Assembly: GCA_003149565.1 (NCBI GenBank)
Contig: QCWH01000003.1
Coordinates: 62,001-126,000, forward strand
Direction: 5' to 3'
DNA length: 64,000 nt
Origin: Marivita sp. XM-24bin2
GTDB taxonomy: Bacteria > Pseudomonadota > Alphaproteobacteria > Rhodobacterales > Rhodobacteraceae
Shown: positions 10,249-18,963 of the stretch, piece after piece
Numbering within the stretch: position 1 is the first letter of the stretch
Layout of the letters: each line of letters begins with the position of its first letter
Made by a program: the position numbers and the translations under genes
The notes under the pieces: model-generated
What the model was told of the DNA's origin: nothing
The model's input: only the letters and a program-made list of their open reading frames with translations
Databases searched by the model: none

Positions 10249-10279
10249 GGATTTCTCCCTCTCATTTAAGACGTAGTGA

Positions 10280-10292
10280 GCGGATATTCCGC
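10280..10292. other. Small palindrome upstream of ugpB
   Basis: GCGGA-TAT-TCCGC, with further partial pairing GTAG...CTAC outside it, in the 100-base gap between the HAD gene and ugpB. It could be a leader hairpin of ugpB or an operator; nothing else in the gap decides this. Confidence 0.35.
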
Positions 10293-10348
10293 TACGGTTT
10301 CGCGCTTTGAAGTCGCGCTTGGCAAAGCGGTAATGACGAATGCCTGTG

Positions 10349-11248
10349 TCATGGCCGCTCCACAATGAAGTCAGGCACGATACCTGCCGCGCTGATCGCC
10401 GCTTCGGCATCCTGTCCTGCAAAAAACCCATAGTGCGAGATAAGGGCAGACGAGATGCCCACATGCCGCGCGCCAAGGATGTCGGTGTGCAGACTGTCTC
10501 CGACCATCAAGACGCGCGAGCGATCAACATCCCCCAAGCGTTTGAAGGCAAGGTCGTAGATGTTCGAGAATGGTTTGCCAAAAAATTCCGGTATGATCCC
10601 GGTCTTGTCTGCCAACCTGTGCGCGAAGTGACCTGGCTCAATCGAGAAACCGGTCTCCCGCGGCGCGACTATGTCCGGATTGCCAACCAGCACGGGGCGC
10701 GGGCGTTTCGCTAGCGCTGCTTCCAGCAGCGACTGCCGCTCTTCTGTCCACGCGGCGCTTCCGACCATGAGGATCGCATCGACCTGATCGTAGGGCTCAG
10801 GGTCTTCTTCGAGATACGTGAGATTCAGACCCTCAAGATCGCGCAGCCCGGTGCTGCGCGTTGCCATCAAGCCCCAATGCATTTCCCGGCGACTGTTCAG
10901 GCCTGCCAGCAATGTGACACGGCTTGTGATCACGTCGTCCGGAGCGAAATCATAACCAAGTCGGGTGTATTTCTCCAACAACGCGGCATGGGGAAACCCG
11001 GCAGCATTCGACACGACCAGAACGCGCTTGCCGGCCGCTTTCAAATCTTTGACGCGGTCCGGTGCGCCGGGAATGGCGGACTCGCCGATGTTCAACACGC
11101 CAAACGCGTCAAGCAGGAAAACATCAAAGCTATCGGCAATCTCTGCAAGGGTCCCTGCTTTTTGATAGCCACCGTTCGCCAACTCAACCGACGGAAGTCG
11201 ATGGCGTACAGCTTGATAGGCGTCGAATGCCGCCTGTGTCGAAGTCAT
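10349..11248 (-). CDS. HAD-superfamily class IIA protein (TIGR01459-like)
   Basis: A 299-residue protein with the HAD class IIA layout. Motif I is 'FLLDAFGVL' (nucleophile D47), there is a cap region, and motif IV is 'VLMVGDSLHTDILGA'. The second Asp of the usual DxD is replaced by F49 (D-A-F), as in the TIGR01459 branch where this position is Trp or Phe, so classical phosphatase activity is uncertain. Relatives in class IIA dephosphorylate phosphoglycolate or glycerol-3-phosphate. The ATG at 11248 lies 2 bases after the phnE2 stop; a longer start at 11287 would run into phnE2. Its place between two phosphate-ester importers suggests action on an imported organophosphate. Confidence 0.82.
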   Translation of the reverse strand: MTSTQAAFDAYQAVRHRLPSVELANGGYQKAGTLAEIADSFDVFLLDAFGVLNIGESAIPGAPDRVKDLKAAGKRVLVVSNAAGFPHAALLEKYTRLGYDFAPDDVITSRVTLLAGLNSRREMHWGLMATRSTGLRDLEGLNLTYLEEDPEPYDQVDAILMVGSAAWTEERQSLLEAALAKRPRPVLVGNPDIVAPRETGFSIEPGHFAHRLADKTGIIPEFFGKPFSNIYDLAFKRLGDVDRSRVLMVGDSLHTDILGARHVGISSALISHYGFFAGQDAEAAISAAGIVPDFIVERP

Positions 11249-11250
11249 CG

Positions 11251-12066
11251 TCAAATGATCGCTCCGCGCACTTTTGCAGACACCCATTCACTGATGACCA
11301 CTGCCGCCAGAATGACGATCAGGATCAAACTGACTTGGGGCCACGCCAACACATTGAGTGATGACGACAACTGCAGGCCGATCCCGCCCGCTCCGACCAG
11401 ACCCAGCACTGTGGATTCCCGGATGTTGATATCCCAGCGGAAGACCGCGACACCTGCGAAAGCTGGAAGGATTTGCGGCACAATGCCATAGGCCATCACC
11501 TGCCAGCGAGAGGCCCCGGTTGCAGAAATCGCTTCCACTTGTGTTTGGTCGATCTCTTCGATGGCCTCGTATAGCAGCTTTGCGCAAAACCCGATCGACC
11601 GGATAGCAATGGCGATGACCCCGGCAAACACCCCCGGCCCAATGATTGCGATCAGCAGCAAGGCCCAGATCAAGGAGTTGATTGACCGCGTGGAGACGAT
11701 GATGAGAAGCGCGATCGGCCGAACCAGCCAAGCCGATGGCGTCGTGTTTCGCGCTGCGAGGAACGCCACCGGCACCGCGAGGCAGAGCGCAATGATCGTG
11801 CCCAAAGTCGCGATGTTCAGCGTGTCCCAAATCGGACGACCTAGTTGGGTAATGTATTCCCAGCGCGGAGGCGTAGCGCGGGTCCAGATGTCATCGGCGA
11901 TGCGTGGTGCATCCCAAACAAAAAACCATGTCGTGGACTCTGAGATGCGCTGCCAGCAGACAACGAACACGGCCACCCCAATCAGCCAGCCAAACCAGCG
12001 GATCAGCGCCTCACCCTGCGTGCGACGGCGCCAGACTTTCGCGCCTTCTTTTTCGAGCACTGGCAT
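11251..12066 (-). CDS. phnE: Phosphonate-type ABC importer permease, second PhnE
   Basis: A 271-residue PhnE-family permease with about six membrane helices (first at about 22-42, 'FGWLIGVAVFVVCWQ'). The coupling region is 'DQTQVEAISATGASRWQVMAYGIVPQILP', and '[20 protein letters not shown]' is the family signature. Its start overlaps the stop of the other PhnE by one base (TAATG). Two PhnE paralogues in tandem normally form a heterodimeric channel energised by PhnC. The substrate is set by PhnD, and no phosphonate-degrading gene is nearby. Confidence 0.92.
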   Translation of the reverse strand: MPVLEKEGAKVWRRRTQGEALIRWFGWLIGVAVFVVCWQRISESTTWFFVWDAPRIADDIWTRATPPRWEYITQLGRPIWDTLNIATLGTIIALCLAVPVAFLAARNTTPSAWLVRPIALLIIVSTRSINSLIWALLLIAIIGPGVFAGVIAIAIRSIGFCAKLLYEAIEEIDQTQVEAISATGASRWQVMAYGIVPQILPAFAGVAVFRWDINIRESTVLGLVGAGGIGLQLSSSLNVLAWPQVSLILIVILAAVVISEWVSAKVRGAII

Positions 12067-12881
12067 TATTGAACCCTCGCTCGAATGACACCGGACAGAT
12101 ATTCGAGGGCCATCACAATCCCAATGATCAGGATCAGAATGGCCGCTGCTGTGTCATACTCATAGCGATCAAACGCCGTGTTGAGCGTCGCGCCGATACC
12201 GCCAGCGCCGACCAATCCAAGAATTGCGCTTTCACGGAAATTGATGTCGATGCGGTACATAGAAAGTCCGATTAATCTTGGTATTACCTGTGGTTGCACG
12301 CCATAATTAATCCATTGCATCCACTTTGCACCAGACGCTTTGATCGCTTCGGCCTGCACCCTGTCCATCGCCTCAATATCTTCCGCCAAGAGCTTGGAAA
12401 GAAATCCAATCGTCGCAAAGGACAAGGTAAGGAACCCCGCCAAAGGACCAAAGCCGAAGATCGCGACCAACAGAATTGCGACAATGATCTCCTGTAGCGC
12501 ACGGCTCACCGCGACAATGCCACGGCAAATCACATAGACCGGCAAAGGCGCGATATTGCGCGCTGCACCCAAACCAATCGGGATCGAGATCAGGATACCG
12601 ATAACGGACGCCGCAACCGTCATCACGATGCTTTCAAGCAGCCCTTCCCAGATATCCCCGGCACGGCTGACAAAATCCGGCTTTGTGAAAGCCAGGATGA
12701 ATTGCCAACCGCGGTCCAAGCCTTCGTAGACCCGACCCCAATCGACTTCGATGGTTGCGATTGCGGCGACAAGATAAGCGACAAAGCCGGCAATGAGCCC
12801 CCAACGCAGCATCGGATTGGTTACGAAATGCGGCTTGCGCCACCGCGTCCCTAACATGTCATCAAGTTCACGATGGCTCAT
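12066..12881 (-). CDS. phnE: Phosphonate-type ABC importer permease, first PhnE
   Basis: A 271-residue PhnE-family permease, paralogous to the next gene. It has a membrane helix at about 25-45 ('[20 protein letters not shown]'), the coupling loop '[23 protein letters not shown]', and '[20 protein letters not shown]', which repeats the family signature. The start ATG shares four bases (ATGA) with the phnC stop, so the genes are translationally coupled. Confidence 0.93.
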   Translation of the reverse strand: MSHRELDDMLGTRWRKPHFVTNPMLRWGLIAGFVAYLVAAIATIEVDWGRVYEGLDRGWQFILAFTKPDFVSRAGDIWEGLLESIVMTVAASVIGILISIPIGLGAARNIAPLPVYVICRGIVAVSRALQEIIVAILLVAIFGFGPLAGFLTLSFATIGFLSKLLAEDIEAMDRVQAEAIKASGAKWMQWINYGVQPQVIPRLIGLSMYRIDINFRESAILGLVGAGGIGATLNTAFDRYEYDTAAAILILIIGIVMALEYLSGVIRARVQ

Positions 12882-13672
12882 TCTGCCGCCTCGACATCTT
12901 CTTCGTCATCAACGTTTTCGATGGTCGCTTCCCAATCTTCCTCTCCGTAGATCTCGGTCAGCTTTTCGGGTGTAAGCGTGTTCGGCACCCCATCGAAGAC
13001 GATCTCACCAAAACGCAAACCAACGATGCGCGGGACAAACATTTGTGCCAGTGCCACGTCATGGATGTTGATGATCGCGGCCAATCCGCGCTCACGGCAC
13101 AATTCTGTGATCAAACGCATGATCTGGCGGCTGGTCTTAGGGTCCAGAGACGCCGTCGGCTCATCCACAAGCAAGAGTTTGGGATTCTGGATCAGCGCGC
13201 GACAAATGCCGACACGCTGCCGTTGCCCGCCAGAAAGTTCATCGGCGCGCTTGTCCGCCATGTGAAGCAAGCCCACCCGATCCAGCAACCGGAATGCCTC
13301 ATCCACATCGGATTGAGGATACCGCCGCAGAAAGCTGCGCCAGAACCCAACGTAGCCGAGGCGACCCGACAGCACATTCTCCATCACTGTCAGACGTTCG
13401 ACCAAGGCGTATTCCTGGAAAATCATTCCCATCTCGCGCCGCGCACGGCGAAGCGCGCCTGACCCCAGCTTGGTCAGATCCGTTTCGTCCAACATCACAG
13501 CTCCGCTTGTGGGTTCAACCAACCGGTTGATGCAGCGGATCATGGTAGATTTGCCCGCGCCGGACGGACCGATCAGCGCAAGCACCTGCCCATTGGGAAC
13601 GTCGAGATCGATGGCTTTCAAAGCCTGATCACCCGTCTTGTATGTTTTGGTAAGCTTTTGAAGACGCAGCAT
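12878..13672 (-). CDS. phnC: Phosphonate-type ABC importer ATP-binding protein
   Basis: A 264-residue ABC ATPase. Walker A is 'GPSGAGKST' (35-43), the signature is '[15 protein letters not shown]', Walker B is '[13 protein letters not shown]', and the switch His is in 'INIHDVALA'. It powers the PhnE pair at the inner membrane face. It ends in an acidic tail ('[12 protein letters not shown]') that is longer than in E. coli PhnC. The GTP/ATP domain order and its position directly before two phnE genes make the assignment firm. Confidence 0.93.
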   Translation of the reverse strand: MLRLQKLTKTYKTGDQALKAIDLDVPNGQVLALIGPSGAGKSTMIRCINRLVEPTSGAVMLDETDLTKLGSGALRRARREMGMIFQEYALVERLTVMENVLSGRLGYVGFWRSFLRRYPQSDVDEAFRLLDRVGLLHMADKRADELSGGQRQRVGICRALIQNPKLLLVDEPTASLDPKTSRQIMRLITELCRERGLAAIINIHDVALAQMFVPRIVGLRFGEIVFDGVPNTLTPEKLTEIYGEEDWEATIENVDDEEDVEAAE

Positions 13673-13697
13673 AAGAAAGCCCCTAACGCGGCAGTGT

Positions 13698-13720
13698 GAC
13701 AGGCCCGTGACAGGCCTGTC
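13698..13720 (-). other. Intercistronic hairpin after phnD
   Basis: GACAGGCC and GGCCTGTC form an 8-bp stem around CGTGACA, between the phnD stop and the phnC start. The right arm is itself part of a 12-base palindrome (GACAGGCCTGTC), so two alternative folds are possible. Same position and probable role as the hairpins after the other binding-protein genes here. Confidence 0.6.
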
Positions 13721-13738
13721 GTTTCTGGAAGGTTCGGG

Positions 13739-14713
13739 TTATTCGCAGGCGTAAGACACGCCGTTTGCAGCGTCGATCTTGCGGATCACTTCCCAGAATT
13801 CTTTGTACGTCATTTCAAGGAACTGGCCTTCGTTCGATTTTTCGAACTCCGCCTGAAGCGTGGTGCCTTCCCATTCAAAATTGAAGAACGCGTTACGGAT
13901 CTTGTCCTGCAGCTCCGGCGTCAGATTGTAGACGACACCAAAACCCGTGGTTGGGAACGTCTGCGACTTGTAAATGGTCACAACGTCATCTTCCTCGATC
14001 ACGTCACGCTGGATCATCCGGGACTTCACCGAGTTGGCGATAGATGCAGCGGGATAATCCTTGTTTGCGACGCCAAGGATCGAGTTGTCGTGCTTACCCG
14101 AAAAGACCGGCTCGAAGTCGCGCTCTGCGATCAGGTCAAAATCGCCTTTCAGGATCGCAGATGGCGCCTTGAAACCCGAGTTTGACGTGGGCGACGTGAA
14201 GGCAAGCTGCTTGCCCTTGATGTCTTCAACCTTTTCGATGCCGGAGCCGGGATAGGTAATGATCTCCATCTCGTAGCCGAAGTTGCCATCTTTTGACGCC
14301 ATGATTGTGAACGGCCGGAAGCCCGCGCAGTTCACTGCCAGCGGATTTGACCCTGTGTTGAAGCCCGCGATGTGCAAACGTCCCGAGCGCATTGCCTCGA
14401 TCTGTGCAGCATTGTTCTGGACGGGAAAGAACAGGACGTCTTTTCCAGTTTCGGCTTCCAGGTGATCGAGGAAATCTGACCAGGCCGTCTTGTAAACCGC
14501 GGGGTCTTCGACAGGTGTATAGGCGAAAATCAGCGTATCGGGGTCAATCTGATCCGCTGCATCCGTCGGGATGTCCGCGATCAGGTCGCCGTCCACGTCA
14601 CAAAAACGGTCATCTAAGTCGCCGCGCGGGCAATCTTGCGCAGAAGCTGTCCCACCAAACGACATCATCGCAATCGCGGACGCGCCCAGCAATAGTTTGA
14701 TATCCAGTTTCAT
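13739..14713 (-). CDS. phnD: PhnD-family phosphate/phosphite/phosphonate binding protein
   Basis: A 324-residue periplasmic binding protein with a signal peptide (about 1-24, ending 'GGTASAQ'). The PhnD core is 'LIFAYTPVEDP' followed by 'FTSPTSNSGFKAPSAIL', the oxyanion-binding loop of the PhnD/PtxB/HtxB family. The mature N-terminus carries a Cys- and Asp-rich insert ('CPRGDLDDRFCDVDGDLIAD') not found in E. coli PhnD. The start at 14713 has a strong GGGAGGAG site. The ligand cannot be read from sequence: phosphonate, phosphite and small phosphate esters are all possible, and the ugp and HAD neighbours favour a phosphate ester. Confidence 0.9.
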   Translation of the reverse strand: MKLDIKLLLGASAIAMMSFGGTASAQDCPRGDLDDRFCDVDGDLIADIPTDAADQIDPDTLIFAYTPVEDPAVYKTAWSDFLDHLEAETGKDVLFFPVQNNAAQIEAMRSGRLHIAGFNTGSNPLAVNCAGFRPFTIMASKDGNFGYEMEIITYPGSGIEKVEDIKGKQLAFTSPTSNSGFKAPSAILKGDFDLIAERDFEPVFSGKHDNSILGVANKDYPAASIANSVKSRMIQRDVIEEDDVVTIYKSQTFPTTGFGVVYNLTPELQDKIRNAFFNFEWEGTTLQAEFEKSNEGQFLEMTYKEFWEVIRKIDAANGVSYACE

Positions 14714-14732
14714 TTTTTCTCCTCCCAATGAT

Positions 14733-14749
14733 GCGGTGTTTTTCACCGC
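14733..14749 (-). other. Leader hairpin between the DeoR gene and phnD
   Basis: GCGGTG-TTTTT-CACCGC just upstream of the phnD ribosome site. It may separate the expression of the regulator from that of the binding protein, either as a weak attenuator or as a 5' stabiliser. Confidence 0.4.
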
Positions 14750-14764
14750 TTTACGCATTTGTGT

Positions 14765-15580
14765 TTAGTCAGGTCTGGCGACGACAACGTCGACGTCCGA
14801 TGCTTTAAGCGCGGCAATCAAATCACCCTCAGGTTGAGTGTCCACGACAACAGAATCCAAATCCGCCATCTCCCCCACATGGGCCAAACCTTTCCTTCCG
14901 AACTTGTGGGAGTCAATCAGCAGATGCCGTTTGGCTGCCCGGCTCAGCATCATGCGTTTGACCGCAGCGAACCCGCGAACTGTTTCCGAAGGTCCCTCGG
15001 ACGACAGGCCCGACGCACCGATCATGCAGCGGTCAACGTTGAACCGGCCAAGAAATTCGAGCGTTTCTGTACCGATAACAGCCGACTCGGCCGCGAGATA
15101 TTCTCCAGGACACAGCAGCACCTCGGGCGCGCCGTGACCGATGGTCATTGCAACCGGGATCGAATTGGTAATCACCGTGCAGGGCGTTCCCCGAAATGCC
15201 AATGCACGCGCCAACTGGATTGTGGTTGAGCCAGAGTCGATCATGACAGTCTCACCCTCCTGCACCAATTCAGCGGCTTTCAGTCCGATCCTTTCCCGCT
15301 CGTCAATTCGCGCGCCGGTCCGTTCGTCCAAGTCTGGATAGTGACCCTGCTCTGGTGCCGACGCGCCACCATGCGCACGCGCAATCAAACCGTCATCAGA
15401 TAGCGCATCAAAATCCCGCCGGACTGTTTCAGTCGACACATGAAAGCGCCGCGCCAACTCGCTGATGCGCACGTGCGGGCGCAATTTAAGCTCCAGAAGA
15501 ATCTGGCGCCTCCGGTCGGATTTCTTGAGCCGATCACGCCCTTTCTCCGCTCTGGCTTCCCGCATTTGCGTGTTTGACAT
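14765..15580 (-). CDS. DeoR/GlpR-family transcriptional repressor
   Basis: A 271-residue regulator. The N-terminal winged HTH (about 20-75) has 'RRRQILLELKLRPHVRISELARRFHVSTETVRRDFDALSDDGL', the DeoR signature. The C-terminal ligand domain has 'GETVMIDSGSTTIQLARAL' and 'LLIDSHKFGR', the sugar-phosphate-binding fold of GlpR. The ATG at 15580 places the HTH at the usual distance from the N-terminus; an upstream ATG at 15688 would add 36 atypical basic residues. It is the first gene of the phn-HAD-ugp unit and divergent from the Na/Pi gene, so it probably represses both, possibly sensing glycerol-3-phosphate (inferred). Confidence 0.9.
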   Translation of the reverse strand: MSNTQMREARAEKGRDRLKKSDRRRQILLELKLRPHVRISELARRFHVSTETVRRDFDALSDDGLIARAHGGASAPEQGHYPDLDERTGARIDERERIGLKAAELVQEGETVMIDSGSTTIQLARALAFRGTPCTVITNSIPVAMTIGHGAPEVLLCPGEYLAAESAVIGTETLEFLGRFNVDRCMIGASGLSSEGPSETVRGFAAVKRMMLSRAAKRHLLIDSHKFGRKGLAHVGEMADLDSVVVDTQPEGDLIAALKASDVDVVVARPD

Positions 15581-15658
15581 TTGTAGCCTCGAGTCACGTC
15601 TGCGAGTACTTTTGTGGCGTTTCTGACATTTTGCAATTATTTTTGTTGCATAAGCCTC

Positions 15659-15674
15659 ATCTGAATGCTCAGAT
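15659..15674. promoter_or_regulatory. Inverted repeat in the DeoR / Na-Pi divergent promoter
   Basis: ATCTGA-ATGC-TCAGAT lies midway between the DeoR-type gene start (15580) and the Na/Pi gene start (15749), in an AT-rich stretch. A candidate operator for the DeoR-type repressor or another regulator of the divergent pair. No convincing double CTGTCAT Pho box was seen. Confidence 0.45.
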
Positions 15675-15748
15675 CTTTGTATGCGCATCAGTTACCAAAG
15701 AGTCCTCCATCGAATGCTCGGGCAGCCTGGACTATCGGGTTTACTCGA

Positions 15749-17410
15749 ATGATCATTCTCGCGGCACAGCTCGCGGCGGCGGTCGCGCTTTTGCTTTGGT
15801 CGACGCGCCTGATCCGTACAGGCGTTGAGCGCGCCTTCATGCCTGAGCTTAAACTTGGCCTGAAAAGCCTGTCTGGAAATACGCTTTCTGCTGCAGCAGG
15901 CGGTGGCCTTGCCGCAATGGTGATGCAAAGCGCAACGGCCGTTGCGCTGATCAGTGCGGGCTTTGCCATCTCCGGTATGCTTGCACCGCATTCCGCGCTT
16001 GCATTGGTTTTGGGCGCAGAACTTGGGTCAGCCTTGATGGCACGAGTTTTGATCCTGCCGGTGGAAACCGTCTTGCCGTTCGCCCTTCTGATCGGCGTTA
16101 TCGCATTTTTCAAAGCCAGCACCCGGAAAATGAAACAGATAGGGCGGATCATCATCGGGCTGGCGCTGGTCTTTATCTCGCTTGGAATGATCCGCGAAGC
16201 CACGATGCCCATCGGCGAAAACGCCATCATTCAAAGCATTGCAACGTATTTTCGCGACGATCTGATCAGTGCATATGTTCTGGGAGCGGTGTTGACCTGG
16301 GCCATGCATTCCAGCCTTGCTGCGGTGCTTACCTTTGCCACCTTCGCCACAACGGGCATTATCGCGGCACCCGTCGCAGCGGCATTGGTGGTCGGCGCGA
16401 ACCTTGGTGGGGCATTCATTCCTTTCGCCCTGCTTTGGAGCGCAGAGCGACCCGCCCGACTACTGGCCTTGGGCAATCTGCTGGCTCGCGGAACATTGAC
16501 CGTGGTGTTTCTTGCCATCTTGCTTAGCGGAAGAATTGACCTTGCCCTTTTCGGCGCAACGGCAGGTGAGCAGGCGATTGCGCTGCACATCATGTTAAAC
16601 GCAACGCTGCTTTTGCTGGCTCTGCCTTTGGTAAAACTCATCATTCAGGCAGCTGGGACAGCCCTGCCCCGACACAGCGATGAGGAATCCGGCTCGCTCA
16701 GCGCGCTGGACACTGATGCACTCGATCATCCACCTCTCGCTTTGGCCTGTGCTCAACGAGAATTGCTCCGCATGTCCGAAACAGTTCAGGCCATTCTGGT
16801 ACCGGTCATGCATCTTTTTCGAACCTGGGACCCCGAGCAGGCCCGCATGATCGAACGCCGAGAAGACGAAATTGACCGCATGCATTTCGAAACGAAAATT
16901 TACGTTTCACGACTGCGCGAACACGACCTGCACCCGGATCAGGACAAAAAGACGCTTGAGATCGTCGCAATGGCGAACAGCCTTGAAGACGCCGCTGACC
17001 GGATCGCCGTGACGCTTGTCGCACTGGCAAAAAAAATGTCGGACGAGGCGCTTTCGTTTTCCGATGAGGGCTTGGCTGATATTGCCCATTTTCATGATCA
17101 GATCGTCACAAACGGACAATTGGCGCTCAGTGTAATGACCACCGGAGATGCCGAGGCCGCCCGACAATTGGTGGCCGAAAAGGATCGCATTCGGATAGAA
17201 GAGCAAAAACTCCAGGAGCGCCACCTGAAGCGGCTGCAGCAGGGCGCAACGGCCAGCATTGAAACCAGCAACATCCACCAGGAAACGCTGCGTGTCCTCA
17301 AACAGATCAACGCCGCCGTGTCCTATGTGGCCTATCCCATCGCCAAAGAAACAGGAGACCTGCTGGACAGCCGTCTGGTTCGTCCCCGGAGCGTTGGCGG
17401 TTCAGGTTGA
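15749..17410 (+). CDS. Na/Pi cotransporter with C-terminal PhoU-like domain
   Basis: A 553-residue inner-membrane protein. The N-terminal half (about 1-310) holds two inverted PNaS/NptA repeats with the Gln-Ser motifs 'VMQSATAVALISAG' and 'AMHSSLAAVLTFAT', which form the sodium-phosphate site. The C-terminal 200 residues are helical and PhoU-like ('RREDEIDRMHFETKIYVSRL'). I chose the ATG at 15749 because it starts right at the first helix ('MIILAAQLAAAVALLLW'); the longer in-frame reading adds a polar segment. Such proteins import inorganic phosphate or export an excess of it. Divergence from the organophosphate unit suggests that it handles phosphate released from those esters. Confidence 0.9.
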   Translation: MIILAAQLAAAVALLLWSTRLIRTGVERAFMPELKLGLKSLSGNTLSAAAGGGLAAMVMQSATAVALISAGFAISGMLAPHSALALVLGAELGSALMARVLILPVETVLPFALLIGVIAFFKASTRKMKQIGRIIIGLALVFISLGMIREATMPIGENAIIQSIATYFRDDLISAYVLGAVLTWAMHSSLAAVLTFATFATTGIIAAPVAAALVVGANLGGAFIPFALLWSAERPARLLALGNLLARGTLTVVFLAILLSGRIDLALFGATAGEQAIALHIMLNATLLLLALPLVKLIIQAAGTALPRHSDEESGSLSALDTDALDHPPLALACAQRELLRMSETVQAILVPVMHLFRTWDPEQARMIERREDEIDRMHFETKIYVSRLREHDLHPDQDKKTLEIVAMANSLEDAADRIAVTLVALAKKMSDEALSFSDEGLADIAHFHDQIVTNGQLALSVMTTGDAEAARQLVAEKDRIRIEEQKLQERHLKRLQQGATASIETSNIHQETLRVLKQINAAVSYVAYPIAKETGDLLDSRLVRPRSVGGSG

Positions 17411-17412
17411 GC

Positions 17413-17424
17413 CTGCATTTGCAG
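17413..17424. terminator. Short hairpin between convergent genes
   Basis: CTGCA-TT-TGCAG lies in the 26-base gap between the Na/Pi stop and the FGGY-kinase stop. It is the only structure in the gap and may end both transcripts, but the stem is short and there is no T-run. Confidence 0.3.
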
Positions 17425-17436
17425 TCTAAAACCGGT

Positions 17437-18963
17437 CTAAGAGGACAGCGCTCCTTTCAAAGCTGGATACAGCGCTAGGTAGCGGGCGTAGATTTCGTCA
17501 TAGGCCGCAGCCGCCTTGGGATCGGGATCGATCACGCGACCCGGTTTGACCATCGCCGCAATCCCATCATCAATCGTGTCAAAATGACCTGCGCCATGCG
17601 CCGCGAGAATCGCTGATCCCAGAGTTGGTCCATCTGTAGACGCTGGAATGCGAACTGGAATGCCAGCGGTGTCTGCATGGATTTGCATGAACAGATCTGA
17701 ATTTGTGGCACCGCCCCCTGCAACCATCTCACTGCCCTCGTAGCCGCCTTTCGCAAAGGAATCGAGGATCGCGCGGGTGCCCATCGAAATACCTTCCATA
17801 ATAGCTCGGAACACGTGATGCGGTTCGTGCGCCAGCGTGAGGCCCGTGATCGCACCGCGTGACAAGGCGTCTGTGTAGGGCGTTCTGTTGCCTTGAAAGT
17901 GGTCCTGAACAATCAACCCTTCCGACCCGGGCGGCAAGGCAGCCGCCTTGCGGTTCATCTCGTCGAAATCGAACTCACCGCCAACAAATCGGCGCAGCCA
18001 GTTTATCACTGACCCTGTAGAGGTTTGCCCGCCTTCGATGATATAGCGGTTGGGGTAAACGATATCGGCATAGGCCCCCCACATGCCCGACGCGTGAAAC
18101 GGTTTTTCGGTCACGCCAAACTGCAAATGGGAGGATCCTGTGATCAGGCACAACTGCCCGGGCTGTGACACCCCAAGGCCAATCATCCCGATCAAAGCAT
18201 CCGCTCCGCCCTGCACCAGCTTGGTCTTTGTCGAGAGGCCCAAAGCCTCCGCAGCTTCCACCGTCAGATGTCCGACAACCTCGCCGGGAGCAGCGACGCG
18301 AGACGGCCATTTCTCAACCAGGTCCGCCATTCCAAGGGCGGTGACCAGACTTTCCGCCCAGCCGCCGTCACGATTGGCATAGTGCCAACGCAAACCCACA
18401 TTGTTCAGCGAAGCACAGCGTTCGCCGGTCAGACGCAGGGTGAGGTAGTCCTGATATTCGCAGATCGTTGCCGCGGCATCATAGATTTCGGGTTCGTTTC
18501 TTTTGATCCAAAGCGCTTTCGGGATCATCCATTCCGCCGAAACCGGCCCCGAGCCATCGGAATTCAGTCGCAGTCGGGTATCCCCTGTACCCAGGACTGC
18601 CTCGGCCTCCTTGTCAGCGCGTACATCCATCCAGAGTAGGGCCGGGCGCAGCGGCGCGCCGGTTTTGTCCAGTGCCACAACCGTACAACAGGTTGTGGCG
18701 TAGGCCATCGCTTCGATCTGATCGCCGCTAAGACCAGCTTCGGCCAGACAGGCCCGCGAAGCGATACACAGACTGCGCCACCAATCCTCGGGATTTTGTT
18801 CAGCGCGCGCACCGGGAGAAAAGGTTGTCTCGTAGGCCTCGGCATGTGAGGCAACACAGGTTCCCTGCACATCATAAATCCGCACCCGCAAACTTTCGGT
18901 GCCACCATCGGCTGTCAAGAAATACGCCAAACTCCCATCCTCCCTAATGCGGCTGCGCCTCAT
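17437..18963 (-). CDS. FGGY-family carbohydrate kinase
   Basis: A 508-residue kinase of the ribulokinase/xylulokinase fold. The N-terminal ATPase-fold phosphate loop is 'LTADGGTESLRVRIYD', 'AMAYATTCCTVVALD' and 'PALLWMDVRAD' mark the sugar site, 'GGADALIGMIGLG' follows, and the C-terminal nucleotide motif is 'EMVAGGGATNSDLFMQIHAD'. It phosphorylates a ketose or polyol in the cytosol; the family does not reveal which. The ATG at 18963 shares ATGA with the stop of the E2 gene, so it is the last gene of the SorC-epimerase-E1alpha-E1beta-E2-kinase operon. The longer frame to 19005 would overlap E2 by 46 bases and has no support. Confidence 0.88.
   Translation of the reverse strand: MRRSRIREDGSLAYFLTADGGTESLRVRIYDVQGTCVASHAEAYETTFSPGARAEQNPEDWWRSLCIASRACLAEAGLSGDQIEAMAYATTCCTVVALDKTGAPLRPALLWMDVRADKEAEAVLGTGDTRLRLNSDGSGPVSAEWMIPKALWIKRNEPEIYDAAATICEYQDYLTLRLTGERCASLNNVGLRWHYANRDGGWAESLVTALGMADLVEKWPSRVAAPGEVVGHLTVEAAEALGLSTKTKLVQGGADALIGMIGLGVSQPGQLCLITGSSHLQFGVTEKPFHASGMWGAYADIVYPNRYIIEGGQTSTGSVINWLRRFVGGEFDFDEMNRKAAALPPGSEGLIVQDHFQGNRTPYTDALSRGAITGLTLAHEPHHVFRAIMEGISMGTRAILDSFAKGGYEGSEMVAGGGATNSDLFMQIHADTAGIPVRIPASTDGPTLGSAILAAHGAGHFDTIDDGIAAMVKPGRVIDPDPKAAAAYDEIYARYLALYPALKGALSS

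Noticed and set aside
8944..10269. A 441-codon open frame opposite ugpB
   Set aside because: The minus-strand frame has a signal peptide and UgpB motifs; the plus-strand frame has neither domain nor ribosome site.
15581..15748. Pho box in the DeoR / Na-Pi divergent promoter
   Set aside because: CTGACAT at about 15622 is followed by a poor second half-site at the 11-base period. The match is too weak to call PhoB control from sequence alone.
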